Source of the DNA: Symsagittifera roscoffensis
Taxonomy: Eukaryota; Xenacoelomorpha; Acoela; Convolutidae
Assembly: GCF_963678635.1 (NCBI RefSeq)
Contig: NC_087067.1
Coordinates: forward strand, 26,355,547 to 26,419,546
Direction of reading: 5' to 3'
Length of the DNA: 64,000 nt
Shown here: in pieces, positions 43,064 through 55,741 of the stretch
Layout: each line of letters opens with the position of its first letter
Position numbering within the stretch: position 1 is the first letter of the stretch
Program-made: the position numbers and the translations under genes
The notes under the pieces: generated by a model
What the model was told of the DNA's origin: nothing
The model's input: the letters and a program-made list of their open reading frames with translations, nothing else
Database searches by the model: none

Positions 43064-43273
43064 TTGGCCCAAAGTCCAAATATTTCAAAAATACCCCAGA
43101 TCACCCGACAAATAAAAATAAATCAAAGAAGACCTCTCGAACACCATAAAATTAGCCCCCAACAATTTTTCACAAAACTCAACCCACTTGTCAAAAAATC
43201 AATAAATAACTCGACCACACTTGAATCTCGCCTCAAAAAACAAAAAATATTCGACAAAGAAATCATTTCTTAA
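43064..43273 (+). CDS. Small basic ORF, 69 aa, Element B
   Basis: Begins MAQSPNISKIPQITRQIKIN and ends DKEIIS-stop, Lys- and Pro-rich, no membrane segment. The stop TAA is followed directly by the ATG of the next ORF (TAAATG), as in Element A. Element A lacks an in-frame Met, so which start is ancestral is unclear. Function unknown. Confidence 0.4.
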   Translation: MAQSPNISKIPQITRQIKINQRRPLEHHKISPQQFFTKLNPLVKKSINNSTTLESRLKKQKIFDKEIIS

Positions 43274-43702
43274 ATGCTCTTCTCTTGATCAGTCAATATC
43301 TTTAAAAATACAATTTTAAATCTTTTAATAAACTTTTTCATACTATTCAAACTTTTGTTCATATTTCTATTTGATACTTTTGAAGCTTTTATAATAATTT
43401 TAATAATTTTTTGCAACGTTTTTTAAATTTTTTACTCCCTATTTGAAATATATCTCCAACTTTCCCAAATCATTGATCATATTCACAGGTACGATAATCC
43501 AAAGCCTATTTAAATGATACGAACAATTTTTAGTAGAACAGATATTTTTTTTACTGTTTGTAATCTTCATCATATTTTTATCATCCCTCATACTCACAAT
43601 GTGCAATTGTGTAACAAAGGCAATAGTCACATTCGCCTCAGCAACAATCTTTTTAATTATTTCTATTGAAGAATACTACAATAAACATAAATCTTCCCAC
43701 TA
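43274..43702 (+). pseudogene. ORF4 and ORF5 (membrane ORFs) of Element B, broken
   Basis: ORF4 retains the MLFS start but codon 5 is TGA. ORF5 starts at 43514 (MIRTIFSRTDIFF) and shifts frame within a T run. The ATGA junction between them is still visible. Confidence 0.6.
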
Positions 43703-44367
43703 GAAAAAACCAATAGAACACTTTCAAAAATTGCTAACCAACAAATACAAAATCAGTCTTCACCGACATCATCCCAAGAAAACCCAACAATACCTACAAC
43801 TACCCAAAACCCCCAAACCTCCACACGAATTTCATTCCAAGATAATCCATACACTTTTGAAGAACGACATGCTCGCTTATCCGAACCATTAGAACCAGTT
43901 CATTAAGTCAAATTTCACCGACGCTATTCCCTTTAAATTTCCCAATTAACCTCGACGCTAGATATCGAGAACAATCATCAACAAATATCCCTTTACGATT
44001 AGATTGGAACACATTCGTAGCACCTCCCCCATTATTTGGACAACATCAAGAAAGTAACCGACTCCACAGTTGGGCACTCAATAGAATACAATATAGACAA
44101 GATATCCACGAAGATATTCGTGACCACAATATTCAAATACTTCAACAAAATAGTCTCCAATTAAAATTCGAAATCACAATCAAACTTAATAATATTGTTC
44201 AACATCCCTACCCATTAAATCCCCCAAATATAACAGCTCAATCGCCACCACCACCGTTTATAACAATTGAAGTAATATATAAATACGACAGATATACCAA
44301 AAACACAATTGGTTACATTAAATTTTATTACCCATACTCAGGATTATCATACACATGTAAGTTCTGA
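43691..44367 (+). pseudogene. ORF6 of Element B, shortened
   Basis: Open from after a TAA with no Met, matching ORF6 of Element A up to a TAA at 43904-43906. About 0.4 kb of the middle is then missing, and the conserved C-terminal part resumes (NLDARYREQS, then DRYTKNTIGYI) in another frame. It ends over the env start, as in Element A. Confidence 0.7.
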
Positions 44368-46977
44368 AAATATTAACGTTTTAACACATCTTTTTTCTAA
44401 TATTTTCCGACCAAAACAAAAATCCTTCTCCTCGCACAGGACCCCAAGATTTATTAGTAACACACTACGATTGTGAAGAAAACGAACAAAAAAAAACACT
44501 ACACAAATATGCAATAAATCAAGTATCACAATGCGAAACAGAACCACAAGCTATCGAAACTACAAATGTAATAGCAACATTATATTCAAAAACCCGAGCA
44601 ACAACAGTCATAGGATATAAATTTACAGCAACATTTTCCGAAAAGAAAGTACATTGTTCACAAGTTTCAAACGGAAATAAAAACCGACTTGACCACGAAT
44701 CGTTTTACCAAAGTGACATAGAACGACTTTTACATCTAAATCCCGATGATTGTAAAACTGAATTACTCAGACTAAACCTAACAAGAATTAAAAACACAGA
44801 CAGAAAATTAGTAAATTTTCAAGTCTTTGCCGATTCTGTACAGAACTTGATTGATATCAAGGACATATCAAAGTAGACGAAAAATATCCATACAACGGCG
44901 CACACGGAAAATTAACTTATGACATACACGATAAACATTGGATACCACACATTGGTTTAAATGACCCCTCAAACTGCAAAGCAGACACAAAACATAAAGG
45001 ATATCAACAAATAATGCTTTTCGATTGGAAAATACAGCTCGAAAGAATACAACTCACACGAGATTTATCTGATAACACAATGATCTATCAAGGAATTAGA
45101 TTACCTTGCAAAAATGATCAAGTTATTGTGACTCTACAACAAGGACCCAAGCAACAATTGTTTGGTTTCCCGAAGATACATGCACAACATTTCAAGTAGC
45201 AAAAATACACGCTCGAATGATGAAATTTACTGAAAAATATCTTATTGAATCAATCCCATACGAACACTTGAACCCATCTTGTAGACAAAGCACTGATTTC
45301 AAAATTATCCATGATAGAGAAAATAAATTAAAATGTTTTCAAATCTATCAAGAAACAGAATTTGCATGTAAATATAGAAATCCACTTTATAAAACACACT
45401 CTTTATAAAACACAATACTCTGAAATACTTGTCGAATACGAAAAAGGTTTCGACATGACCACTGGAAAAATAACATTCGACCCGTATGCCACAAGTCACC
45501 CTCTAAATGAAGGAACATCATACATACCAGTTAACTTTCAAAAAAGCACAGGTCAACCTCGTGGAAAACTAAAACCACATGACAGTAAAAGCACACGTTT
45601 ATAAGAACTATCACTAATGAATAGCACCTATTTTGGTAATATTCATTTTGATATCCACTTAGATATGAAGTTAGACTACACAATTAGTCGAATTTTTCAA
45701 GAAATGTCACTCTCCGAATTAGAAACACTTCATCAACTATGCGAATTGGAAAGAACACAAATCCTTAAATCACTCGCACTAGCAGTACTAAAAATACCCT
45801 ACGCAGGATACTTATTATCAGGAAACAGATCAAATTTTCTAGATTACGAAGGAGACATTTCATGGTTTTATACTTGCACCAAAAAAGTATCACCATTATA
45901 TGTTTTCGAAGATAAACGTTGTTATAAAGGAATCCCTATATTCTATAAAAACAAAGTACATTTTGTCGACACACTTTCAAGACGAAAATATTTTTGGGAT
46001 ACCGCAGTCCCATGTGGATCAAAAAATAGCCACAATGTAGTACAATTAAATCCCGATGAAGATAAATACTATCTCCTTACACCATACCCTACATTAATGC
46101 AATCACTCAAAAAGTTTTCACCCGAAAGCATCAGAGCCATTGCTCGTAACTCAAATATTGATTTACAATCAATTGAAATATATTCTAAATCAGGCATCCA
46201 ACATCACATTAGAACACAACAATTTCAAGAATTATTAACACAAATGGACACAATACAAAGACAATCAATTGACCAGAATTTAAGAAAACTTGCCGAAACC
46301 GCAGGTTTTGCAGACATTTATACACAAGACTACAGCGGATATTTTAAAGATATCAAGAACTACATATATTTAAACGGCGAAAAATACAGACCACAAGATA
46401 TTTCACCTATAAATATTTTCGATTTTGTCACCCTAAAGAACAAAATTTTAGCTTTTCTAGGATGGCCCTATTATATCTTAGAAAAATTAACTATATTATA
46501 CGCAATGTTTATTTTTATAGGATTTCTTTTTTCACTGTTAAAAGGAATCTATAACACATGCGCTATACATACACAAGTGAACAGACAAGCAAGTGTAGCA
46601 CGTATATAATTTGGAGGATTTTTGGAAATTTTTCATCATCGATAAACAAAATACTTTTAGATGCACAAATAAAAGAATATAATACAAAAATATCCACGAG
46701 ACCAAACAATGAAGAACATAATAATGTAGATACAACACCTACAGCACCACAGATACCAGCCTTACCACAAAACGATCCATTATCATTAGTTTCCCGTAGT
46801 TTTCGAAACCTAGCAATCACACATAATCCAAATTTTAGACCAAATACAACACAAAGTCCCATCCAACACATAATACCACATCATTAACAAAATGATAATA
46901 ACCACGATCAAATTATAGAACAACCCCACACCACCACTTTTCAGTCTCAAAATATTCATTTTTTTAGCCCACGATGA
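44355..46977 (+). pseudogene. env-like: Envelope-like glycoprotein of Element B, broken
   Basis: The ATG is followed at once by TAA, and stops or frameshifts occur near 44850, 45120, 45400, 45602 and 46608. The longest intact piece (45617-46609) covers the helix-rich and Cys/aromatic blocks and the first membrane segment. The tail (46618-46887) keeps PTAP. The KIQL repeat is one unit shorter than in Element A. Confidence 0.9.
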
Positions 46978-48767
46978 GTCGACAACTTGGATCCCTCCAT
47001 CGCTCAAATTCCCACCCAGCCAACCTCCAAACTCCAATCCCAATCATACCACTTTTTGCTTTCCCACCACCCGATTTTCCGATTATTAATATATCATCAA
47101 GCACGAATTCTGATGATAACCCAGATATTTCAGTTTTATGCCCCAGTTTTATGTAGAAACCCCTGACGAATTTGCAGACTCCGAACCATCTCCATCAAAT
47201 GATAATCAGACCAACTCCTCAGTTTTTTCAAAACCCTATTTTCAACCAATTCCATCAAATCATTCACTGCCATCCGTTTCTACTCCTTCTTATGCTTCGC
47301 AAGTGACCCCAGCCTATTCTCCACTTCATTCCGACAGATCATATAATAATTCTCCAGATACCCCCCAAATTTCCCAGGAAATCGATAAATTTATTACCCT
47401 ACAACAACAGTTAATACACCCTAGCACCCTCACAATACATCAACTATCATCCACAATAGAATCCTCAAACCCACCTACTCCTACACCCCCCTCAGCTTAC
47501 ACTGCATCATTCACACAATCATCCACATCCACCGAAACACCTAGTAGCACTCACCGAGCTTATCACACTTTTAAACGAAAATTCCCAAATCACCCATTCC
47601 CGACCAAACCCGGAACAGCCTGCGAATATATTAATCACCCGCAACACAATAACACGAAAAATTTTCTTGCAATCACCTTACCCTCATTTCCACAATATAC
47701 ATTAAACACACCTAACGATACTAATGACACACGTAGTTTTGTAGATGAACATGTTTTAATGCCAACACTTCATTGGACAGCTTATTATCATTTCACTAAC
47801 CCCCTTTGCTTACCACTAACTAATACTAATGACAACATAGAAAAGAACAAATACATGTTATATAGACTCACTACAACACTAACACCTCGACAATTTACTT
47901 ACGTAGGATACAAAAATTACTAAAAACATTCACTGCACCCCGAGCTAACGAATTCACAATAGAATTTTACAACCATAATATCATCCGACCTAATCAAGAC
48001 CAATTTTTAGATGAAGACCGCTTCGCTAACCCGCAACTAACAGAAAAATTTTTCATCAAAACATCATACGTATTCACACTTAATATTTTCGATAGAAAGT
48101 ATGATCACATCATTTCAGAATCACTAGCTGATATTCAAGCTTATGCAAGTTTCCAGGACAAACTTCAGTTATTTTCACTAACCTTTCACTTCCTTTCACC
48201 ACATGAACGCGATTTGCACTGTTCCCACGATATTATGTTACGCACTAAACAAACCCACACATATACATACTATCGTTTTATACAAAATCATTTTGGTTTG
48301 CATACCCCATCAAGACAACCTCACCATCGTTTTCAGTTTCTAAACCTAAGTACACGTCACCATTTTTCCTTAATTTTACATATTGCATCAAAGATACTAA
48401 CCTCCACGGCATACTCCGCAACTATGACCCAGTTACCCAAATGTATATATTTTGTCCCATCACGAAGACCTTTAATGCCGAAGAATCCAGAACCTTCCTT
48501 ATCCCGCATAAATTCATCCAGCCTATTGAAATACCCATATTAGAATTCATTCAAAATGCTAAATATAATTACAAAATAAATAACCTCATTCAAAACACAC
48601 CTTACGAGTTTGCAGTAGGCACTGAAGAACTAAAAACCATTAAGGCACTTCAATTGCTTTGGCCACTGCTACAAACTAAAAACATCATACGCATACTAGC
48701 AAAATTACTAACAACATCAGATATGATACACGACATCTTCCCCCACGGCTTTTTCCCAGAAGATTAA
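46974..48767 (+). pseudogene. ORF8 of Element B, frameshifted
   Basis: ATG overlaps the env stop (ATGA). Identical order of Ser/Pro-rich N-terminus and globular C-terminus, with frame changes near 47150, 47920 and 48400. The C-terminal 90 residues are nearly the same as in Element A. Confidence 0.88.
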
Positions 48768-48768
48768 G

Positions 48769-48852
48769 GTAAGGATAATTTGAAATATTCTTAACTAACA
48801 ATTTTCAATTAGTACTAACCAATTTTTATCAATGTTTGATTTATATTTCTAG
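48769..48852 (+). other. Candidate intron after ORF8 in Element B
   Basis: GTAAGG donor one base after the stop codon, and a TTTATATTTCTAG acceptor; 84 nt. Matches 837-923 of Element A. Confidence 0.5.
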
Positions 48853-50347
48853 TCTTCACACCACGATCACCTACAAAACAGAAAAGAAAAATAAAAATAC
48901 AACTTGTTAAATTATCCTAAAATTCAATAAATTCTTGCACTAAATAATGTAGTAAAATTCATACCAAATGTAGTAATTTCATTTATAAATTATTTCCCCA
49001 TGAAGCAGGAAAATTAAATACGATGAAAATTTATAATTTTAAATTTCCCCAAAACGCAGTAAAATTCAAATTCTATGCAATAAATTGATAAAATGAGAAA
49101 GCAGTACTAACCTTTTCAAATATTTTCATTCACTCGCACAAGAATTCTCTCCAAACTCGCACAGCTCGCCCACGAAAAATTGTTTAAATAATGATTTTAA
49201 GTTTCAAGTTTTCACACTCAACAACTCTAACACACAATAACAAGTTTTAAAATTTCCTTTAACCCGATTGGAAAGGAATTATATACTAAACCAATCTAAC
49301 CAACGCAGCTTACTAAACACCACAAATCATAAAATAACAGCATGACTGAGAAAGGAAAACCAACGGTACCCAAACCGAATTAACCCAGTTTAAAACTGGA
49401 TAATTTATTCTTTTGAAGACTATTATAATGTCTAAGAAAGAAATAATAAAACACAAAAAAGTCGCAAGACAAACCCATACCAAAAACAATTTGATTTTTG
49501 AAAAAAGGACAGAACCAAAGTAACATAAGAAAGACCAACATAAACCCAACATAAAACGTTATCACAAAACAGGACCTCTCAAAGAAACAGCATGCAATCA
49601 TACTCCCACTCCTGGCCTAACCCACCAGAGAGGACGTCCTGAGCATGCTCTATAGCCGGCCTAACCCACCGCGCTACATCCACGCTTTGTGACCACACTT
49701 CTAATTTTAATAAGAGGTACTCAAGGGTGAGTAACTCTTCAAAATAACCGAACTAAAACAAAACGCTTTTGTGAAAACAACTAACTAAATTCATGATTAA
49801 AAAACCGAACTAACATAGTTTTATAAAATGTAAATTATACTTTGCAGTATATAGATCATACACAACAACAAAGACGAACATCCAAAGACTAGATGATCCC
49901 ATCACACTCGCACAAAAGAATGGCTAAACACAACCGATATGCCGTCCACAATCACGACTCAAAGGATTTAGAGTACGAATTGACTTCGCAGAAAAGGATT
50001 TCATTGAACTAGACCAATGACCACCTCGATGTTCAAGTATACGTGCAGATCCGAGTTACAAGGCATCCCTTCCACACACGATCTTCATGCCATTCCCAGA
50101 CGAGGTTGCACACAAAACAAGTTCTCTACATAATACAGAAAAACCCGTCATAGCAAACCATCTTGAAATCGGATTGATTTCTTTGGGGATCACATTCGTT
50201 GTCGAATGACAACATAACAATTTCCAGAACTTCCTTAACCAAGAGGAACCGGACAAGAAAATGATGTTCACCAAATACCAACGTTCATCATCCATCCTTC
50301 AAATTGCAGAAAGATAATTCTAAAAAACTCTGTAAATTCCGGATGGG
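48853..50347 (+). other. Long 3' noncoding region of Element B
   Basis: About 1.5 kb without a sense ORF. Contains GCAGTAAA-like repeats (about 48950-49110), the palindromes AGGACGTCCT (49631-49640) and GAGCATGCTC (49641-49650), and GGCCTAACCCACC repeats. The expected polypurine tract before the 3' LTR is weak (only GGATGGG). Confidence 0.65.
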
Positions 50348-50757
50348 TGGAACCTGATCTAAACTACATTTTATTATTGGATAAATTAGATATTTTACCA
50401 CTGTAAAGTATTTAATATTAACCAATCATAATCCATCCAACTAACAACCCACTTATTTGTAAGTGCTGAAATTACTTATAATTTCAGCACCAGAGAGATT
50501 TGAATTTAACTTGGAAATTAGTTGCCTCTCCAAGAGAACTTCAGCAGTCGCAATAAGCCAGTATACTCTAGATCTATTGAGCCTAGCAGAGACTAGTTAA
50601 ACACCCTGAGACTAGTAGATATAAGAATAAGATTCGGATCGGTATTAGACTAAGAAGTTGCACGAATCTATCCGGCCGAAAATAAGATAGCGTGACGAGC
50701 AGACGGTGTACCCTATCCGAAATTACTCTATGAGTTAACCATAAACATCTTAACTCA
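50348..50757 (+). repeat. 3' LTR of Element B, 410 bp
   Basis: Same ends and length as 32382-32791, with about 10 substitutions and no indel by hand comparison. Followed by TGAA. Confidence 0.96.
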
Positions 50758-50761
50758 TGAA
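50758..50761 (+). other. Target-site duplication, right (TGAA)
   Basis: Copy of 32378-32381 on the other side of Element B. Confidence 0.8.
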
Positions 50762-52808
50762 GTAACTCTCAACCCTTTAACCCAAATAACGATCTTATTC
50801 GGCGATCTGTTGTGCGTTGCATTTGTGTTTTGGAACATTCTCAACCCACTTATCTCTCTGAATTTAATCGGTGATTGTGTTCCTAGATAATTCCAAAAAT
50901 TGATGGCTGGGAAATTTATCTCAATTACTAAATGGTACAAGTTGGTGGCAAAATTTCAATTAACCAAATAATAAGGAGTTGTTCGTGGCTTGCTCTGACA
51001 ATGATTAAGTACTTGCTTATAAGTTTAGCCTCTACTAGATAAAATTTCCAGCCCTAGTTTTAAACATTCATCTGTAAGAACAGTTTTAATTCAGTAATAA
51101 AAAAATTGCGAAATTCACTTACAATTTTTGGAATCCTTTTTATAAATTTTGTGGATTCCAAATAGTTTTGCGGAACTCTTTTAAAATTTGCGGAATCCGT
51201 TTGCAGTTGAGGAATCAAGAAAAACTAGCTATATAAATTTGATGCAAAATCCGCGAACAACAAATTTGCCGACAAAAATTATTTAACACGTATTTGTACG
51301 CGGAATCCACAGAATTTTGGTAAATGGAAGACCTTTACATTTTGAAACATAATTAAAAGTTTAAAATTTATTTCTAGAATGGCCTAAAAGATAGAATCTG
51401 ATTGGTGAAGGGTCTTGGAAAACCATTTTTTTGTGCGCTCTAAAACAACTTAGATTGTCAAACCGGTTATTGATATCACTTTCACACGTTAGGTTTTGGG
51501 AAAAATTACAATGAAAAATTTTTCAGGAAATCGATAGCTTCTAATTTTTTGAGCTAATTTTTGTCATAAATCACAGATCAAAAACTTGAGACTTGAATTA
51601 AAGGGCAGATGAAAACTGAGCTATAGGTCATGTTAAAGTCCACCACTGTTTTTAGCATCCAATTCTAAATTATCCAGTCTTCTCAGTGTCAAAAAAAATT
51701 AATTTCTTTTCTTCCATTGTACACGAGGTATGTTACATTGAAGCAACCCGCACCGAGCGCTCATGGATCATAATTGATAGTCATATTATGGTCAGTATCT
51801 ATAAAATTACAAATTAAATTAAAAATGGATTAGAATCCTTATGTTTGTTATGCCAATACAATCCATTATAATGGATTTTTTGGAGATTTTCTTTACAGCT
51901 TTTTTAAAGTTAACTCAATTCCTGTTTAGTGCAGTTGCTACATATTACGTTACATTTATGATTAAAGTTTATATTTTTTGTCTTATATATTTTGATTGAA
52001 CCCCCTCCCCCCAGTTTTTCTACCCCCCTCCTTTACTTTAAGCCACCCCCCGTTTACCCTCTCCCTAATTACCCCCCTCCCCAGTTTAGTTTACCCCTCC
52101 CCCCTCCCTGCCAGTTTACCACAACCACCATTCGTCCCCCCAGAGGGGGGTATTTATTGGTAGACTTTGGGGAAGGGGGATGATCGACACCCCTCAGTTT
52201 ACCGCCCACCCTCTTTAGTTGGGGCTGGGGGAGGTGGAATTACTTGAGGGAGTGACGTTTAGACAAGGCATTTAGTAAAAAGACATCGTATAAATTTCGC
52301 AACATTTCTGCAAAAATAATCGGATTTACTTCTAAAAATATAATGGGTTATAATAGATAATAATGCATTATAATGGTTTTTTAATTCAAAAATGTTAGAT
52401 TATAGTAGATTATCTTGACAAAAAAATCATTTTCAGTGCCAAAAACAATGAATTGTTATCGGTTACAATGGATTATAATTGATTTTTTTTCAAAAACAAT
52501 CTTTTTTATTGGCAACATGATCGATTTTTCATCTTTCTACACAATTTCATGGACTGAGAAAACTGTATGAGAAAAGCAAAATCATCATTTTTTTCCAAAC
52601 TATGAAACTTTATACCAAAAGAAACAATTTTGCTTATTATGTAATTTATTAACAAGCCCTTTGCCATAAGTTTTATCGAAAAGTTCTATAAAAAAAACAA
52701 CACCTAATTTATGTAATATGAAAGGACATGATAAGCTTTTTCTCCAAACTACGAACTGGTATCATAAACTGTTTTAATATATTGTTTTAAAGTAAGTGTT
52801 TCATCCGA
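50762..52808. other. Noncoding DNA between Element B and the older element
   Basis: No supported gene. Contains diverged ATTATAATGGATT-type repeats at about 51780-52490 and the C-tract cluster. Confidence 0.55.
51997..52200. repeat. C-tract cluster with CCCCTCCCCAGTTTA-like units
   Basis: Runs of 4-7 C recur with intervening AGTTTA-like spacers. Near the end, CCCCCC (52136-52141) faces GGGGGG (52145-52150) across a 3-base loop. Proline-rich ORFs read through it are by-products. Confidence 0.7.
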
Positions 52809-53129
52809 GTTTTAAGGATTGGTTCAAGGCAAGAGATTTGCTATGCCCTGTTGAGATCGATGTTTGTGATAGTTTACCCAATTTTAGTAGGTTTCAATAA
52901 TTGTTATCAATGGGAAAAAAATAGATAAAATGTCATTATGAAACATTAACAAGATAGGTCAGCCGGAAATAATATCCGTTTTTATCACGTCTTTCTATTT
53001 TTAGTAGCATTTTATAAAATCACTTCTGAACCTTTTCAATACGCTTCGACAGATTACGTTAGTTCATTTATTTATACTCTTTAGGTTTCATACTAAGTGT
53101 TTTAGCATCGACGATTTCTCATACCATCA
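52809..53129 (-). repeat. 3' LTR of the degenerate element
   Basis: Shares GGTTCAAGGCAAGAGA-like and TTTCATACTAAGTGTTTTAG-like blocks with 57645-58043; begins TGATG on the element strand. About 320 bp; boundaries approximate. Confidence 0.75.
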
Positions 53130-53148
53130 CATCCTCCCTCCTTTTCCA
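53130..53148 (-). other. Polypurine tract of the degenerate element
   Basis: On the minus strand GGAAAAGGAGGGAGGATG lies directly before the 3' LTR, where plus-strand priming would occur. Confidence 0.7.
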
Positions 53149-53639
53149 AGAAGAGCTGACTCTATTGGATTTGCATAGTCTTCTCTTGATTTCAGGATAC
53201 TTGAAGATTGTTTGGTTTCGTCTGAGACTGTTTCAAGTTGATGGTCTGGAGCTGCTGAAGGTTTTTCTTTTTTTTTTCATGTTGCACTGACGTTTTTTCA
53301 TCGACAATGTCGCTCGTTCCATCTGTGGTTTTGTTCTCTTGACTGCATCTTGCAACCTGGTTGTCACGTACTACAAGAGCCATTTCTGATTGATTGGACA
53401 GGATTCAAGATGTGTTGGTTTCACGTCGAATGACGAAAGCTGCAGGCTGTGCTTCCGTGTCTTTCTTCGGCTTGAAGAAATTGTTTTCATTAACATCAAA
53501 CCTATAATTGTAGGTTATATGATTTTGGTTGCTGATGATTTTCCTTTGCTTTGGAATAGGTTCTTTTTGTCAGTTTTAATCCTTATAGAAAGGTAGAAAA
53601 AAAGTGGGATAACTTTTTCATCATGCCTTCATGGAATTA

Positions 53640-54150
53640 TTAATTGATTGGACGGCTCTTCCTGCTAGTTACTTTGCTCTTGGGCTCTTTGGGGGTAAAT
53701 CGTTAAATCCATTTAGTGAAATTCCTGAGACTTGCTCAAACAATTATCGTTCAAATTTGGGTCCGCTATCAGAGATTAGAGTTTTTGACAATACAACAAC
53801 TCTCGCAAAGACTGCTGACGGAAACTTCCTGACAGTTAGAGTATATCTGTCATTGGTCGGGAGCCTTTCATCCAACCAGTTTTAGCGTCAACAACAATCA
53901 TGATGCGTCTTCGATGTGTGCCCAGTCCATACGGATTCGTTCCCATGCGTCACTCATTCGTTCCCATTTGTTGCTTCTGGTCACGTTGTAACTGTGTAAC
54001 TGTTTTCCCAAGCGTTGGTCTGTTCTTTTCACTGATCTCGCGTCTTGAGAAAAGTCTAAGAAAGTCTGGGACAAGCCAGGCCACTTGTCTTCCTCGATAC
54101 ATTTTTTGGGTATCGTCCAGATCTTGTCTTCTGAATCTCCGCGAATTCAA
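53640..54150 (-). pseudogene. Integrase remnant
   Basis: Minus-strand pieces include WERIRMDWAHIED (first catalytic Asp region, about 53900-53950), TLISDSGPKFER (second Asp, about 53755) and AGRAVQSINNSMK (where Glu is expected but Gly is found, about 53650). Stops and frameshifts separate them. Confidence 0.8.
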
Positions 54151-54248
54151 AAAAACAACGACCCTTATCGTGTTGTCAATATTTCAAGTTCTTTCCTGAA
54201 TTGTGATTTGTCTTCTGAGCATTGTCTCCAATCACTTTTTTGTACCTT

Positions 54249-55340
54249 TCAGAAGAGGTCTTGAAATGTTCGATTTGACCGGAGGTTGATGTGGTTGTCT
54301 TTCAGATTGATTGTCTGCATGTCTGCGAAGAAGATGTCATTCTGAAAGAATAAGATTCTCTCGTCGTCGAAAATCAGTCTGTTCTGAGGGTCCGGGAGTG
54401 GGATTTGCCCTCCAGACGTATACTTCATTTTACAGTCGGACACCACCAGAGCAATAGCCACCGCGTTATTCTAGCTAATGTGTTCTCGCTATATCTCCGG
54501 CTGGTGCAAAGAAGGACTGCATGGTTTTGTTACCTGTTTGCAGGGAAACCTTGCCCCCAATAAGAACTGAGGACCAGAAACACGACTTCAAATCTTCTCG
54601 CTTTTTCATGTTGATGTAGTTGCACTCTCCTAATGCCTGCTCTCAAGCCTTTTTTGGGCAAAAAGTAGGTTTGGACGACTCGTCTTGCGCAGAGTTCTTG
54701 TTTCTTACTCTGAAAAACTATTTTGTTGAGTTGTCCAATCGAAGTCTTAACTCCGTAAGTCACCCAGCGGCAACTTCTTGGTGGCAAAAATCAGAATCAT
54801 TTGTCCATAGAAGTTTGTTCAAAAAAGAATTGAGGTTTTTCGCAGGTATCTTGGTACTCCGAATCTTTAACAAGCCTATCAACAGGCTTGATTCCAACAG
54901 CTGAAACAAAACATTTGAGGGTAGTTTTGAGTTTGACTGGGTCGCACCGCTGGTGAAAATTTTTTCTTTGTGTCGTCCATTGACTGCCGTCATATGCGTT
55001 TGGTAGTGCTCGCGAGATGTTCTGTAGACAAACCATTTGTCTTGAAAGATAATCATGCAATTGATTCCTATGAGCGTGTTCTCGAAGCAATTTTAAAAAT
55101 CTAGGAAGATTATTTCAATAATTGAGGTAACATTGGAGAGTTGATTCTGCGGACTTCTTTTGCTTCATCGTCTACTTAAATTTGGTGGTAAGCTACTAAG
55201 AGGTCAACTTTTCTGAAGAAAAGGGCTCCATGCGCGCTGACGAAAAATAAGGTCTCCATTTTGGGTAATGGGTGTTCTTCGTCCATTACTTTCTAATTGA
55301 TGCAAACTTTGTAGTCGGCACAATGTCTGAGGTCACTCTC
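54249..55340 (-). pseudogene. RT and RNase H remnant
   Basis: RT fingers/palm at about 55150-55330 read as CADYKVCIN, HPLPKMETLF and KVDLLVAYHQI. Near 55040 the catalytic motif is decayed to IIFQDK. VSAVGIKPVDRLVK lies near 54880. RNase H-type tracts extend to 54249 (ALVVSDCKMKY). Many frameshifts. Confidence 0.78.
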
Positions 55341-55537
55341 TACTAACGACTGCTGAAGCATTGGCAACTCCTTCGCGAAAAGAGCAGTTGGGATCCAGGT
55401 TTCAGTTTAATACTCTCTCTGGGAGCTCATGTATCGGTTACTGGATTTTGTAGGATATCGCGTTCAAGGAGTTCAAAAAGTTCTGTTCGATCGCACAACA
55501 ACAGCCAGTAGGGTTACTTTGAGTAGAATTGACCATT

Positions 55538-55741
55538 TCATCTAAAGTCGCAAATTGCTGTTCCTTTGAAGTAGAGTTTCTGTCCATCGTATGCTTCCAC
55601 AGTCCGGGCAATTCCATCTCGTGTAAGTTTTCCAAGCTTCAACCGGGTGCTCAACAATATCATTGTGATATCAGCACCTGTGTCCGCTCGCATTTTCACC
55701 TCAAAGCAGTCAAATACGTCACTTTCCCATTCAGCGGCCAT
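55538..55741 (-). pseudogene. Retroviral-type aspartic protease remnant, copy 1
   Basis: A 67-codon frame contains KMRADTGADITMIL (Asp-Thr-Gly active site) followed by a flap-like region (VEAYDGQKLYFKG). Stops bound it on both sides. Confidence 0.8.

Larger units (their letters stand above)
32382..50757 (+). mobile_element. Element B: complete 18.4-kb copy of the same retroelement family
   Basis: Bounded by two 410-bp LTRs and flanked by the direct repeat TGAA (32378-32381 and 50758-50761), so both ends of the original insertion survive. The LTRs differ at about 10 positions by hand count. Gene order matches Element A except for an inverted 2.2-kb block. Almost every ORF carries stops, frameshifts or deletions, so it is a dead provirus. 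At 18.4 kb with 410-bp LTRs it is much longer than common Ty3/gypsy elements (roughly 5-10 kb), because of extra ORFs and long noncoding regions. Confidence 0.96.

Noticed and set aside
49313-49601. Minus-strand ORFs of 73-79 codons, matching plus-strand ORFs at 82-337 in Element A
   Set aside because: Conserved only because the 3' noncoding DNA is shared; antisense to the element, hydrophobic low complexity, and two overlapping frames equally open.
51992-52183. Proline-rich 63-codon ORF
   Set aside because: Simply the translation of the C-tract repeats.
55438-55635. 65-codon minus-strand ORF overlapping the protease remnant, duplicated at 56373-56570
   Set aside because: Alternative frame of the duplicated protease/RT region; the DTG-containing frame is the homologous one.
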